Origin: Nocardiopsis sp. N85
GTDB taxonomy: Bacteria; Actinomycetota; Actinomycetes; Streptosporangiales; Streptosporangiaceae
Length of the DNA: 64,000 nucleotides
Direction of reading: 5' to 3'
NCBI RefSeq assembly: GCF_028882275.1
Contig: NZ_JARBUT010000019.1
Coordinates: forward strand, 59,377 to 123,376
Shown: piece by piece, positions 43,725 through 53,059 of the stretch
How positions within the stretch are numbered: position 1 is the first letter of the stretch
How the letters are laid out: the number at the start of each line of letters is the position of its first letter
Program-made: the position numbers and the translations under genes
The notes under the pieces: model-generated
What the model saw: the letters and a program-made list of their open reading frames with translations, nothing else
Database searches by the model: none
What the model was told of the DNA's origin: nothing

Positions 43725-45623
43725 ATGAAACCCACTGACATCGTTCATCTGCACACCGTCGGCGCGCCGACCCTGGCGCCGGACGGCGCCCGCGCGGTCT
43801 TCTCGCTGGTCCGTCCGGACCTGGACGAGGACGCCTACCTCGGGTCCCTCTGGTCGGTGCCCACCGACGGCTCGGAGGCGCCGAGCCGGTTGACCCGGGG
43901 CGACCGGGACCGGGCCCCGGTCTTCTCCCCCGACGGCCGGTGGATCGCGTTCCTGCGACCGGACGGGGACAAGCGCCCGCAGATCCACGTCCTGCCCGCC
44001 CGGGGCGGTGAGGCGTGGAGGATCACGGCGCACCCGCTGGGCGCCGGGGTCCCCGTGTGGAGCCCGGACTCGACCCGGGTGGCGTACACGGCCCGCGTCC
44101 CCGAGCCGGGCCGGTACGTGGACGTGGAGCCGGGCAAGGAGCCGCCGCGCCGGATCACCTCGTTCAAGTACCGGTTGGACGGCCTCGGCTTCTTCGGCGA
44201 TCGGCGTTCGCACGTGTTCGTGTCCGCGCCGATCGACCCCGCCCGGGATGCGGGCGAGCCGGTGCGGGTCACCGAGGGCGACTTCGACCACTCCGACGTG
44301 GCCTGGAGCCCGGACGGCCGTGAACTGGTCTTCGCGGCGGCCCGTCACGAGGATCGGGACGTCGACCTGGTCGTGGACCTGTGGGCGGCGGCCCCGGAGG
44401 AGGGCGCGACGCCGCGTCGGGTCACGGACGGGACCCTGGACGCCGGCGCGCCGAGGTACTCCGCGGACGGGTCGACCGTGTTCTTCCTCGGTGACCGTCT
44501 GGGCGACGACCTCACGGACTTCGTGGGCCGGACCACGGCGGCCTGGTCGGTGCCCGCCGACGGGTCGGCGGCGCCGAGGCGGCTCACCCCCGAGGAGGAC
44601 CCGCGCCTGTCCGGCGTCCCCGAGGTGACGTCGGAGGGCCTGCTGGTCCTGGCGGAGCGGCGCGGCGCGGTGGACCTGCTCCTGGTGCCCTTCGAGGGCG
44701 GTGGGCTCCGCGAGGTGCTCGCCGACAAGGCGCAGGTGCAGTCGTTCGACACCGCGGGCGGGACCACCGTGGCGGTGGTCTCCGACGGTCGTGGCAGCGG
44801 TGAGCTGGTGGTGGTCTCGGAGTCGGGGACCCGGCCGTTGACGTCGTTCGCGGAGGGCGTCGACCCGCTGCCGATGACGGAACTGGTCGCGCACGCCGAG
44901 GACGGGTACCCGGTCCACGGCTGGGTGGCGGTCCCCGAGGGCGAGGGGCCGCACCCGGTGCTGTTGATGATCCACGGTGGCCCCTTCGCGCCCTACGGGC
45001 ACCAGCTCTTCGACGAGACCCAGGTCTACGCGGCCGCCGGGTACGCCGTGGTGATGTGCAACCCGCGCGGCTCCTCCGGCTACGGCCAGGAGCACGGGCG
45101 GGCGATCATCGGCGCGGTGGGCGAGATCAGCGCGCGCGACCTGCTGGCGTTCCTGGACGAGGCGCTGAAGGACGAGCGCCTGGACGCGTCCCGGGTGGGG
45201 GTGATGGGCGGCTCGCACGGCGGGTTCATGACGACGTGGATGTCGGCCCACCACGGCGACCGTTTCCGGGCCGCCGTCAGCGAGCGCGCGGTGAACGCGA
45301 TCGACAGCTTCCGCGGGTCGTCCGACATCGGTTCGCTGTTCCCCGAGCCGTTGTACGGGCCGGCGGAGACCTGGGTGGAGCAGAGTCCGCTCACCTACGC
45401 GGACCGGATCGACATCCCGGTGTTCATCATCCACTCGGAGGAGGACTGGCGGTGCCCGGTGGAGCAGGCGCAGCGCCTGTTCGTGGCGTTGAAGGCGCGC
45501 GGCGCCGAGACGGAGATGCTCCTCTTCCCGGGTGAGGGGCACGAGCTGTCGCGGTCGGGGCTGCCGAGCCACCGGGTGGCGCGGTTCGAGGCGATCCTCG
45601 ACTGGTGGTCGCGGTACCTGTGA
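43725..45623 (+). CDS. S9-family prolyl oligopeptidase-like serine peptidase
   Basis: 632 residues from the ATG at 43725. The N-terminal ~370 residues are a WD40/beta-propeller-like domain with repeating SPDGRWIAF, SPDSTRVAYTA and SPDGRELVFAA blades. The C-terminal alpha/beta hydrolase has LLMIHGGPFAPYGHQLFDE, NPRGSSGYGQEHGRAI, the nucleophile in VGVMGGSHGGFMTTWM, the Asp in IHSEEDWRCPVEQAQ, and the His in FPGEGHELSRSG. There is no signal peptide, so it is cytoplasmic. S9C acylaminoacyl-peptidase-type enzymes degrade short or N-acylated peptides. A strong terminator hairpin follows the stop. Confidence 0.94.
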   Translation: MKPTDIVHLHTVGAPTLAPDGARAVFSLVRPDLDEDAYLGSLWSVPTDGSEAPSRLTRGDRDRAPVFSPDGRWIAFLRPDGDKRPQIHVLPARGGEAWRITAHPLGAGVPVWSPDSTRVAYTARVPEPGRYVDVEPGKEPPRRITSFKYRLDGLGFFGDRRSHVFVSAPIDPARDAGEPVRVTEGDFDHSDVAWSPDGRELVFAAARHEDRDVDLVVDLWAAAPEEGATPRRVTDGTLDAGAPRYSADGSTVFFLGDRLGDDLTDFVGRTTAAWSVPADGSAAPRRLTPEEDPRLSGVPEVTSEGLLVLAERRGAVDLLLVPFEGGGLREVLADKAQVQSFDTAGGTTVAVVSDGRGSGELVVVSESGTRPLTSFAEGVDPLPMTELVAHAEDGYPVHGWVAVPEGEGPHPVLLMIHGGPFAPYGHQLFDETQVYAAAGYAVVMCNPRGSSGYGQEHGRAIIGAVGEISARDLLAFLDEALKDERLDASRVGVMGGSHGGFMTTWMSAHHGDRFRAAVSERAVNAIDSFRGSSDIGSLFPEPLYGPAETWVEQSPLTYADRIDIPVFIIHSEEDWRCPVEQAQRLFVALKARGAETEMLLFPGEGHELSRSGLPSHRVARFEAILDWWSRYL

Positions 45624-45631
45624 CGGAGGCC

Positions 45632-45663
45632 GGGGGCGGGGGATCCCCGCCCCCTTCCTTTCG
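45632..45663 (+). terminator. Terminator after the S9 peptidase gene
   Basis: A GC-rich arm at 45632-45643 pairs around AT with 45644-45654 (one bulge), then TTCCTTTCGTT. It starts 8 nt after the TGA. Confidence 0.8.
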
Positions 45664-46098
45664 TTCACATGATGCACGTCACATTTTCGGTGGTTTTGAC
45701 CTTGTTTTGGGTCTTTTTCGTCGGGCATGAACACGGGTCGTTTCCGCCCATCGGTGGGCTTTCCCGCATCTCCGAAGCAACCTCGCAGGTGGGAAGGTTG
45801 CCCAAGGAAAAGTAACGAAAGGGTCGCGTCCGGTCCAGGGGGTGGATTACTGTTCCCTCAGACCGGGTCGCCCCCGTGAGTCGCCACCAGGGCGACGGCA
45901 CCCGGTGCCGCCGCGCTCCGCTCGCTCCAGAGTCCTTTTCCCAGGAGCGGAGGCCGCCGCAGAACGCCCGACACCCGCGGTCCCCCGCGTCGTCCGTCGG
46001 GACCCCCTCGCTCCCGCATCCCCTGCGCGCCCCCACCGGGCGTGCCCTCGGGATGCCCTGCGCCGGTAGGCGGGTGTGGGAGGAAGGCAGTCGGTCCC
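45664..46098 (+). promoter_or_regulatory. Long 5' region of the NlpC/P60 gene
   Basis: About 435 bp with no gene. The first part (45664-45850) is unusually T/A-rich, with GGTTTTGACCTTGTTTTGGG and AAGGAAAAGTAACGAAAGG, and likely holds the promoter. The second part is GC-rich and can form several hairpins, such as CGGCACCCGGTGCCG near 45897. Long structured leaders before cell-wall hydrolase genes in actinomycetes are sometimes ydaO (c-di-AMP) riboswitches. A late GGTAGGCGGG string (46068) is suggestive, but the conserved ydaO core could not be confirmed by eye. Confidence 0.35.
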
Positions 46099-47100
46099 TT
46101 GACTCGCAACCCTGAATCCGGTGGCGCGCGCCGTCGTTTCGCGACGGCGGGCTTCGCGGCGCTGGGCGCGGTCCTGCTCTCCTCGGGCATCGCCGCGGCG
46201 GAGCCGACGCAGGAGGAGGCCCGTGAGCGGTACGAGCGGCTCCAGGAGGAGCTGTCGGAGCTGAACGAGACCTACAACCAGGCGCAGGAGGACCACGAGG
46301 CGGCGCAGGCCGAGCTCGACGACATCGAGGACCGGCTCACCGAGGCACAGGAGGAGCTGGACGCGATGGCGGGCAAGGTGGCCGGGATCGCCCGGGTCGC
46401 CTACACCGATTCGCCCTACAGCACCTTCACGGTCCTGTTCGGGGGTGCGCCGGACAGCGCGCTCCAGAACGTGGCCGACCTGGACCACCTCTCCGAGGGG
46501 CAGCAGGACGTGCTGGCCGGTTACATCGAAGAGGTCGAGGGCAGCGAGAGGCTGCACGACGAGGCCGCCGAGGTCGAGGAGGACGCCGCCGAGGCGCTGG
46601 AGTCGGCCGAGGCCGCCCAGGCCCGGGGCGAGGAGGCCCTGGACGAACAGGCCGAGGTGCTGGAGAGCCTGGGCGGTGTGGACCCGACCTCGGTGGGGAC
46701 CGCCGACTCCGGCGGCACCGCCGCGGTGGCCGCCTCCGGCGACGTGCGGGCGGTGCTCGACTTCGCCCGCGCCCAGATCGGCAAGCCGTACGTGTGGGGC
46801 GGCACCGGACCGAACGGGTACGACTGCTCGGGTCTGGTCCAGGCCGCCTGGCGTCAGGCCGGCGTGAACCTGCCGCGGACCACCTACGACCAGGTGAACG
46901 CCGGCACGCGCGTCTCCCGCGACCAGGTGCAGCCCGGCGACCTGCTGTTCTTCTACAGCGAGTCGGCGCCCAGCCACGTGGGGATCTACTCGGGCAACGG
47001 GATGATGATCCACGGCTCCAACCCCTCCAAGCCGTTGGAGGAGGTGTCCCTGGCCGCGTACTGGGACGGTGTCTTCACGGCCGCCGTCCGCGTCGGCTGA
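46099..47100 (+). CDS. NlpC/P60 cell-wall endopeptidase with N-terminal coiled coil (RipA-like)
   Basis: 333 residues from a TTG at 46099 (GGGAGGAAGG upstream). An in-frame ATG at 46042 is possible but would put a long polar stretch before the signal peptide. The signal peptide ends near SSGIAAAE. Residues ~35-190 form a long coiled coil (EARERYERLQEELSELNETY and later heptads). The NlpC/P60 domain follows: GKPYVWGGTGPNGYDCSGLV with the catalytic Cys, GDLLFFYSESAPSHVGIYSG with the His, and MIHGSN with the third polar residue. It should cut D-gamma-Glu/meso-DAP links in peptidoglycan. The coiled coil usually mediates localisation or autoinhibition. Confidence 0.93.
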   Translation: MTRNPESGGARRRFATAGFAALGAVLLSSGIAAAEPTQEEARERYERLQEELSELNETYNQAQEDHEAAQAELDDIEDRLTEAQEELDAMAGKVAGIARVAYTDSPYSTFTVLFGGAPDSALQNVADLDHLSEGQQDVLAGYIEEVEGSERLHDEAAEVEEDAAEALESAEAAQARGEEALDEQAEVLESLGGVDPTSVGTADSGGTAAVAASGDVRAVLDFARAQIGKPYVWGGTGPNGYDCSGLVQAAWRQAGVNLPRTTYDQVNAGTRVSRDQVQPGDLLFFYSESAPSHVGIYSGNGMMIHGSNPSKPLEEVSLAAYWDGVFTAAVRVG

Positions 47101-47121
47101 CCGGGGGCGTATTCTCCGCTC

Positions 47122-47289
47122 ATGGGACGTCTGCTGATCAAGGTCTCCGCCGGTCTCGTGGTCGCCCTGCTGCTCCTCTGGGTGCTGTCGTCGCTGGTGG
47201 GCCTGTTGGTGTGGTGGGTGATGGCCGCTTCGGTGATCGGTCTGGCGGCCCTGGGGATCGCGATGGTGCGGGCCCGGCGGCGTTCCTGA
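47122..47289 (+). CDS. Small two-helix membrane protein
   Basis: 55 residues from the ATG at 47122, 22 bp after the NlpC/P60 stop. The sequence begins MGRLLIKVSAGLVVALLLLW, continues through SSLVGLLVWWVMAASVIGLA and ends MVRARRRS. Two hydrophobic helices separated by a short turn, with positive charges at both ends. It is followed 21 bp later by a strong terminator, so it closes the NlpC/P60 transcription unit. Family unknown; the strong hydrophobic pattern and operon position support a real gene. Confidence 0.7.
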   Translation: MGRLLIKVSAGLVVALLLLWVLSSLVGLLVWWVMAASVIGLAALGIAMVRARRRS

Positions 47290-47310
47290 TCCCTTGTTCC
47301 GCGCGCCCGG

Positions 47311-47343
47311 GGCGCCCCGCGGCACGGGCCGCGGGGCGCCTTC
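47311..47343 (+). terminator. Terminator after the NlpC/P60 unit
   Basis: GGCGCCCCGCGG (47311-47322) pairs perfectly with CCGCGGGGCGCC (47329-47340), with a 6-nt loop, followed by TTC. A 12-bp GC stem 21 nt after the small membrane protein. Confidence 0.75.
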
Positions 47344-47437
47344 GCGCGTGTGATGCGTGTGCGGGGAAGGCGGGAGGGTCCGGGGACACCGGGGCAAGGC
47401 TCCCCACGATGCCGCGAAACAGGGCTATAGTGACTCT

Positions 47438-49105
47438 GTGTCACTGAATAAACACGTAGGGTCTCATGTCGACGGGGTTTCGCACCGCGGGCGGGTCGAG
47501 CGGGTCCTCACCCGTGTCTTCCGCAACGACTGGAGTGCGCTGACACCCCCCGACATCGGCGGATGGACCCCCGACCTGAGCGTCAGCGTCGTCATCCCGG
47601 CGCGCGGCGGACAGGCCCGGCTCGACCTGACCCTGGCCGCGCTCGCCGGCCAGACCTACCCCGAGCACCTGATGGAGGTCCTGGTCGTCGACGACCACTC
47701 CTCCCCACCGCTGCGCCTGCCCGCCCTGCGGCCCCGGCGCTGTCGGATCCTGTCCACGCCCGAGGGCGTCTGGGGTGCCGGCTACGCCCGCGCCTACGGC
47801 GCGCACGCCGGCACCGGCGACATCCTGGTGTGGCTGGACGCCGACATGATCGTGGACCGGGAGTTCGTCGAGGCCCAGGCCCGGTGGCACCACGTGCACG
47901 CCGAGGCCGTCACCCTGGGGCGGGTCCGCTTCGCCGAGACCGTCCCCGAGAGCCCCGCCGAGGTCCTCGCCCGGGTGCGGGCCGGCACCCTGCGCGAGGA
48001 GCCGGACCACGGCCGCCGCCACGAGTGGATCGAACGCGTCCTGGCCGACAGCGACGACCTGCGCGACGCCGACCACCTGGGATTCCACGCCTACGTGGGA
48101 GCGGCGGCCGCGGTGCGGCGCAGCCTGTACGAAGCGGCCGGGGGCGTGGACCCCGACCTGGACCTGGGGCAGGACACCGAGTTCGGCTACCGGTTGTGGC
48201 AGGCCGGCGCGGTCATGGTGCCCGAACCCGCCGCCACGGCCTGGCACGTGGGGCCGGCCGGCACCGCCCGCACCCGGATCCCGTCCCAACGGTTCCGCAC
48301 CGAGGTCCTGGCCGAGGTCATGCCCCACCCGCACGCCTACCGCGAACGGGTCCCGGCCCACCGTCGGCGCGTACCGCTGGTGCACGCCGTCGTCGACGTG
48401 TCGGGGGCGCCCTACGACCTGGTCCGCGGATGCGCGGACCGGCTGCTGGACAGCGCCGAGACCGATCTGGCGCTGACCCTGGTCGCCGACTGGGAGGGCG
48501 CGGGCGGCCGTTCGGGCGGACCGGGCGGCCCGCACCTGGACCTGCGCCTCATCCAAGCCAACTACCTGCGCGAACCCCGGATCTCCTTCGCCTCCCGGGC
48601 GCCGCGCACCGGGTTCCCCTCTCCGTTCCTATTGCAGGTCCCGGTGGCGTGGGGGCTGGGCCAGGTGGCCCTGTCGCGCCTGCTCGCCGGCGCCGAGCGC
48701 TCCCGGGCGGGACTCACCGAGCTGTTCCCGGCGGCCTCGCCGACCCGGGACGCGGGCGTGCGGCTGTGGCGGACCCGGGCCCTGGCCCGGGCGATGCGGG
48801 TGTGCGATGAGGGCGAGGACCTGGGGAACGTGGTGGCCGAACTGCACGGTCGCTACCGGATCCACGCGGGGGAGGAGACGCTCACCGACCTGTCGCTGTA
48901 CCGCTCGGTGCCACCGCCGCCGCGCAGTGGATCCGACCCGGCCGGGCCGCCGGTCCGGGCGCGGGCGACGGTGAAGGCGGTGCCCGCCGCCGACCTCGCG
49001 GAACGGGAGGAAGAGGACGACGACCGGGGGAACGGGGAGCGGGGAACGATCGTTCGGTGGCGTGACCGGTGGAGGACGCTGACGCGACGGTGGCGGCACC
49101 GGTAG
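47438..49105 (+). CDS. Family 2 glycosyltransferase
   Basis: 555 residues from the GTG at 47438. A TATAGT box (47426-47431) ends 6 nt before it, so the mRNA is probably leaderless. GT-A fold motifs: LSVSVVIPARGGQARLDLTL near residue 50, VLVVDDHSSPP, GTGDILVWLDADMIVDREF with the D-x-D metal site, and GQDTEFGYRLWQAG as the acceptor-binding E/D-x-D region. The C-terminal ~250 residues hold a second domain with VPLVHAVVDVSGAPYDLVRG. It is soluble, and the C-terminal tail is highly charged. The sugar and acceptor are unknown; a cell-surface glycan is likely. Confidence 0.9.
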   Translation: MSLNKHVGSHVDGVSHRGRVERVLTRVFRNDWSALTPPDIGGWTPDLSVSVVIPARGGQARLDLTLAALAGQTYPEHLMEVLVVDDHSSPPLRLPALRPRRCRILSTPEGVWGAGYARAYGAHAGTGDILVWLDADMIVDREFVEAQARWHHVHAEAVTLGRVRFAETVPESPAEVLARVRAGTLREEPDHGRRHEWIERVLADSDDLRDADHLGFHAYVGAAAAVRRSLYEAAGGVDPDLDLGQDTEFGYRLWQAGAVMVPEPAATAWHVGPAGTARTRIPSQRFRTEVLAEVMPHPHAYRERVPAHRRRVPLVHAVVDVSGAPYDLVRGCADRLLDSAETDLALTLVADWEGAGGRSGGPGGPHLDLRLIQANYLREPRISFASRAPRTGFPSPFLLQVPVAWGLGQVALSRLLAGAERSRAGLTELFPAASPTRDAGVRLWRTRALARAMRVCDEGEDLGNVVAELHGRYRIHAGEETLTDLSLYRSVPPPPRSGSDPAGPPVRARATVKAVPAADLAEREEEDDDRGNGERGTIVRWRDRWRTLTRRWRHR

Positions 49106-49291
49106 GTCTCGGGGGTCCGACCGCGGCGGGCAGATGGGGGAAGACACCGACCCGGAGGCGGGCGGACCCCTCCGAAGGCGCGCCGACCTCAAGGTCCTCA
49201 CCCGTTGCGACGTTGCCAGTACGTAAGGTACCCGATGCGGTGCGGAGAACGGGCGCGCCGCACCGGCGACGCGCCCTCACCCGCGCCCGGG

Positions 49292-50410
49292 TCAGGAGAC
49301 GGCGTCGATGGACGCCAGCAACTGCTCGCGCAGGGTGTCGTTGACCGGGGTGGAGCCGGTCTCGTCCGAGACGGCCTGCTGGCCCTCCTCGCTCACCAGG
49401 TACCGCAGGAAGCCCTTGAGCCGCTCGGCCTCCTTGTCGTCGGGGTAGTCCAGGCACACCGACTCGTAGCTGACCAGGACCAGCGGGTAGGCGCCCTCGG
49501 CGGTGGTGCCGTAGTCCAGGTCCAGGGCCAGGTCGTACTCGCCGCTGGCGTCCTCGCTGCGCGGGGAGTCGGCCACCACCTGGGCCGCGGCCTCGGGGGA
49601 GATCTCCACGAACGTCCCGCCCACGCCCACGGCGACGGTGGACATGTCGTGCACGTGGGACATCTCCACGTAGCCGATGGAACCCTCGGCGCGCTTGACG
49701 GTGTCGGCGATGCCGCTGTTGCCCTGCGCGGACTCGCGCGGGGTGATCGGCCACTGCCCGTCGGCCTCGTGCGGCCAGGCCTCGCTCGCGGCCTCCTCCA
49801 GGTACCGGGTGAAGTTCTCGGTGGTGCCGGAGTCGTCGGCCCGGTTGACGGGGGTGATCTCCAGGTCGGGCAGCTCGACGTCGGGGTTGGTCTCGGCGAT
49901 CTCCGGGTCGTCCCACCGGGTGATCTTCTGGTCGAAGATCTTCGCGATGGTGTCGGGGCGCAGGTCGAGGGAGTCGATGCCCTCCAGGTTGAACACCACC
50001 GCGATGGCCACCACGTAGGCCGGCAGGTTGATGGTGTCGGAGCCCTCGCAGCGCGCGCGGGCGTCCTCGTTCTCCTCCGGGCCCACGGCGGCGTCGGTGC
50101 CGGCGAAGGTGACCGCGCCGTCGATGAACTGGTTGCGGCCGCCCCCCGAACCGATGGAGTCGTAGTAGACGCGGGCGTCGTCGCAGGCCGACTGGTATCC
50201 GGCGATCCAGGTCGTCATCGCGTTCTCCTGGGCGCTGGACCCGGCCCCGGAGATACTGCCGGAGAAGCACTCCAGGTCGTCGGGGACGGCCGGAGCGGCA
50301 CTGTCGCGGACGGCGTCGTCGCTGCCGCACGCGGTGGTCGCCAGGAGCAGCCCGGCGAGGACGGCACCGGCGGCGGCGTGGGTCCGGTTGCGCTTGTTGG
50401 ACGGGAGCAC
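49292..50410 (-). CDS. pstS: Phosphate ABC transporter substrate-binding lipoprotein
   Basis: 372 residues from a GTG at 50410. The signal peptide ends in the lipobox LLLATTACGSDD. PstS hallmarks: GAGSSAQENAMTTWIAGYQS near residue 57 (phosphate-loop Ser), YDSIGSGGGRNQFIDG, FAGTDAAVGPEE, IFDQKITRWDDPEIAETNP and NRADDSGTTENFTRYL. It binds inorganic phosphate outside the membrane and delivers it to PstCA. No pstC, pstA or pstB follows in this window; downstream (lower coordinates) is a converging glycosyltransferase, so pstS is a separate unit here. It should be controlled by phosphate limitation. Confidence 0.94.
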   Translation of the reverse strand: MLPSNKRNRTHAAAGAVLAGLLLATTACGSDDAVRDSAAPAVPDDLECFSGSISGAGSSAQENAMTTWIAGYQSACDDARVYYDSIGSGGGRNQFIDGAVTFAGTDAAVGPEENEDARARCEGSDTINLPAYVVAIAVVFNLEGIDSLDLRPDTIAKIFDQKITRWDDPEIAETNPDVELPDLEITPVNRADDSGTTENFTRYLEEAASEAWPHEADGQWPITPRESAQGNSGIADTVKRAEGSIGYVEMSHVHDMSTVAVGVGGTFVEISPEAAAQVVADSPRSEDASGEYDLALDLDYGTTAEGAYPLVLVSYESVCLDYPDDKEAERLKGFLRYLVSEEGQQAVSDETGSTPVNDTLREQLLASIDAVS

Positions 50411-50625
50411 GGCTTGCTTCTCACCCTTTCGTCGATGTCGGTGAGCCCCAGTGGCCACCGACGCGTCGCCCGTCGTGGGCGCGTTGTGGCAGGTGATGGA
50501 ACACCGCCGAAGATTTAACCATCACGCCCGTACCGACCCGCACCGGCCCCTGACGGCCCCGTTCGGGGCCGGACACGACGGATCCGCGTGCATGACACGC
50601 GGGCGCGGCGGGCACGGGTACAGGC

Positions 50626-53019
50626 GTGATGAGCACGTATGACATCTCCGCCGCCGTTCCCGTGACGTCAACCTACCGCCTGCAACTGCGCCCCGGGTTC
50701 ACCCTGGTCGACGCGGTGGGGACGGTGGACCGACTGGCGCGCACCGGTGTGGGCGCGCTGTACCTGTCACCCATCCTCCAGGCCGCCCCGGGCTCCGACC
50801 ACGGGTACGACGTGGTCGATCCCACACGGATCTCCGCCGAACTGGGCGGCGAGGAGGCCTTCGCGGCACTGGCGGCCAAGGCCCACGAGGCCGGGATGGC
50901 CGTGGTGGTGGACATCGTCCCCAACCACATGTCGGTGGCCCGGCCCGACGCCAACCCGTGGTGGTGGGACGTGCTGGAGCGCGGCCGGGCGTCGGCCTAC
51001 GCGCGGTGCTTCGACATCGACTTCGACACCGGACCGATACCGATCCCGGTGCTGGGCGACGACGGCGACGGAGGCCGGGCCGCCCTGGCCGACCTGCGGA
51101 TCGTGGACGGCTCCATCGCCTACCACGACAAGCACTACCCCATCGCCCCGGGCACGCACACCCCGGGCGAGGACGTCGCGACCGTGCACGAGCGCCAGCA
51201 CTACCGCCTGGTGTCCTGGCGGCGCGGCGACTCCGAACTCACCTACCGGCGGTTCTTCGACGTCAGCGAGCTGGCGGCGGTACGGGTGGAGGACCCGGGC
51301 GTGTTCGAGGCGGTGCACGCCGAGATCCTGCGCCAGGCCGACCTGGGCCGCGTCGACGGCCTGCGGATCGACCACGTGGACGGGCTGACCGACCCGGGCG
51401 GGTACCTGCGCACCCTGGCCGCCCGGTTCCCCGGCTGGATCGTGGTGGAGAAGATCCTGGCGCCCGGAGAGGAGATCCCCCGATCGTGGCCGGTCGCGGG
51501 GACCACCGGCTACGACGCGCTGCGGGTGACGGGCGGGGTGTTCACCTCCCCGTCGGGCGAGGCCGACCTCACCACCCTGGCCGCCGACCAGGGGGTGGAG
51601 GTGGACGTCGTCACGGTGGACGCCCACGCGCGCCACGCGGCGGCCACCGACCTGCTGGCGGCCGAGGTGCGGCGGATCTGCGCCCTGGTGCCGCCCCGGC
51701 CGCCCCGCGACGGCCGGACCCTGGACGCGGTCGCCTGGGAACGACGCCGCGACGCGGTCGTCGAACTGCTGTGCGCCTTCGACGTGTACCGCTCCTACCT
51801 GCCCGAGGGGGAGGCCGCCTGGACACGGGCGGTGGAGACGGCGACGCACCGCCGCCCGGACCTGGAAACGCATCTGGAGGTCATCGACGACCGGGTCCGC
51901 GCCCACCCGCGCGGCGAACTCGCCCGACGCCTTCAGCAGACCAGCGGCATGGTCGTGGCGATGGGCACCGAGAACACCGCGTTCTACCGGGCCACCCGGT
52001 TCGTCGCGCTCAACGAGGTGGGCGGGGACCCGGCCGACTTCGCGGTCGCCCCGGAGGAGTTCCACACCGACGCCGCCCTGCGCGAGGCGCACACCCCGCA
52101 CACCATGACGGCGCTGTCCACCCACGACACCAAACGCTCCGAGGACGTGCGCGCCCGCCTGGCCGCGCTGTCGGAGGTGGCCGAGGGGTTCACCGAGGCG
52201 GTGCGGCGCTGGACCGACCGGTGCGCCCTGCCCGAGCCGTCACTGAACCTGCTGGGCTGGCAGACCCTGGTGGGCGCCTGGCCCATCGACGCCGACCGGC
52301 TCACCGACCACCTGCTCAAAGCGGCCCGCGAGGCCCGGCTGGGCACCTCCTGGATCGCCCCGGAGCCCGACTTCGAGGACCGCGTCCGTGCCTGGCCGGG
52401 CCGGGTGCTGGGGGACCGGGCCCTGCTCGGCGAGGTGCTGTCGGTGGTGGGCTCGATCCGGGAGGCCGGGTGGTCCAACGCGCTGGGCCAGAAGGCGGCG
52501 CAGCTGCTGGGACCGGGCGTGCCCGACGTCTACCAGGGCACCGAACTGTGGGACCTGTCCCTGGTCGACCCCGACAACCGCCGCCCGGTGGACCACGCGC
52601 TGCGCGAGGAGATCCTCGAACGCCTGGAGTCGGGGTGGCGTCCGCCGATCGACGACACCGGCGCCGCCAAACTGCACCTGGTGCGCACCTGCCTGCGCGC
52701 CCGCCGCGACCTGGACCCGCGCGGATACCTGCCGCTGGAGGCCTCGGGCCCGGCCGCCCGGCACGCCCTGGCCTTCGCCCGCACCTCACGGGGCGCCGCC
52801 CACCCGGACCTGGCGGTGGTCGCCACCCGGCTGCCGTTGACGCTCGACGACGCCGGGGGGTGGGCCGGCACGGTGCTGCCGCTCCCCTCGGGTCCCGGAA
52901 CCTGGACCGACCTGCTCACCGACCGGGAGATCGCCCCGACGAGCGTCGACGGCCTCACCGCCCCGCCGCTCGCCGACCTGCTGGACCACTACCCGGTGGC
53001 GGTGCTGCGCCGGCGCTGA
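50626..53019 (+). CDS. treY: Maltooligosyltrehalose synthase
   Basis: 797 residues from the GTG at 50626 (an ATG is the next codon). GH13_26 motifs: STYRLQLRPGFTLVDAVGTV at the start, YLSPILQAAPGSDHGYDVVD, VVDIVPNHMSV, VDGLRIDHVDGLTDPGGYL with the nucleophile Asp, WIVVEKILAPGEEIP with the acid Glu, and TALSTHDTKRSEDVRARLAA with the third Asp. It converts the reducing end of maltodextrins to a trehalose unit by intramolecular transglucosylation. The partner treZ lies 1 kb downstream in the same direction. A small-gap rRNA methyltransferase gene separates them. Confidence 0.96.
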   Translation: MMSTYDISAAVPVTSTYRLQLRPGFTLVDAVGTVDRLARTGVGALYLSPILQAAPGSDHGYDVVDPTRISAELGGEEAFAALAAKAHEAGMAVVVDIVPNHMSVARPDANPWWWDVLERGRASAYARCFDIDFDTGPIPIPVLGDDGDGGRAALADLRIVDGSIAYHDKHYPIAPGTHTPGEDVATVHERQHYRLVSWRRGDSELTYRRFFDVSELAAVRVEDPGVFEAVHAEILRQADLGRVDGLRIDHVDGLTDPGGYLRTLAARFPGWIVVEKILAPGEEIPRSWPVAGTTGYDALRVTGGVFTSPSGEADLTTLAADQGVEVDVVTVDAHARHAAATDLLAAEVRRICALVPPRPPRDGRTLDAVAWERRRDAVVELLCAFDVYRSYLPEGEAAWTRAVETATHRRPDLETHLEVIDDRVRAHPRGELARRLQQTSGMVVAMGTENTAFYRATRFVALNEVGGDPADFAVAPEEFHTDAALREAHTPHTMTALSTHDTKRSEDVRARLAALSEVAEGFTEAVRRWTDRCALPEPSLNLLGWQTLVGAWPIDADRLTDHLLKAAREARLGTSWIAPEPDFEDRVRAWPGRVLGDRALLGEVLSVVGSIREAGWSNALGQKAAQLLGPGVPDVYQGTELWDLSLVDPDNRRPVDHALREEILERLESGWRPPIDDTGAAKLHLVRTCLRARRDLDPRGYLPLEASGPAARHALAFARTSRGAAHPDLAVVATRLPLTLDDAGGWAGTVLPLPSGPGTWTDLLTDREIAPTSVDGLTAPPLADLLDHYPVAVLRRR

Positions 53020-53059
53020 ACCGGGACCGGCCGGGGCGCCGGTAGGCTGACGGGCGATC

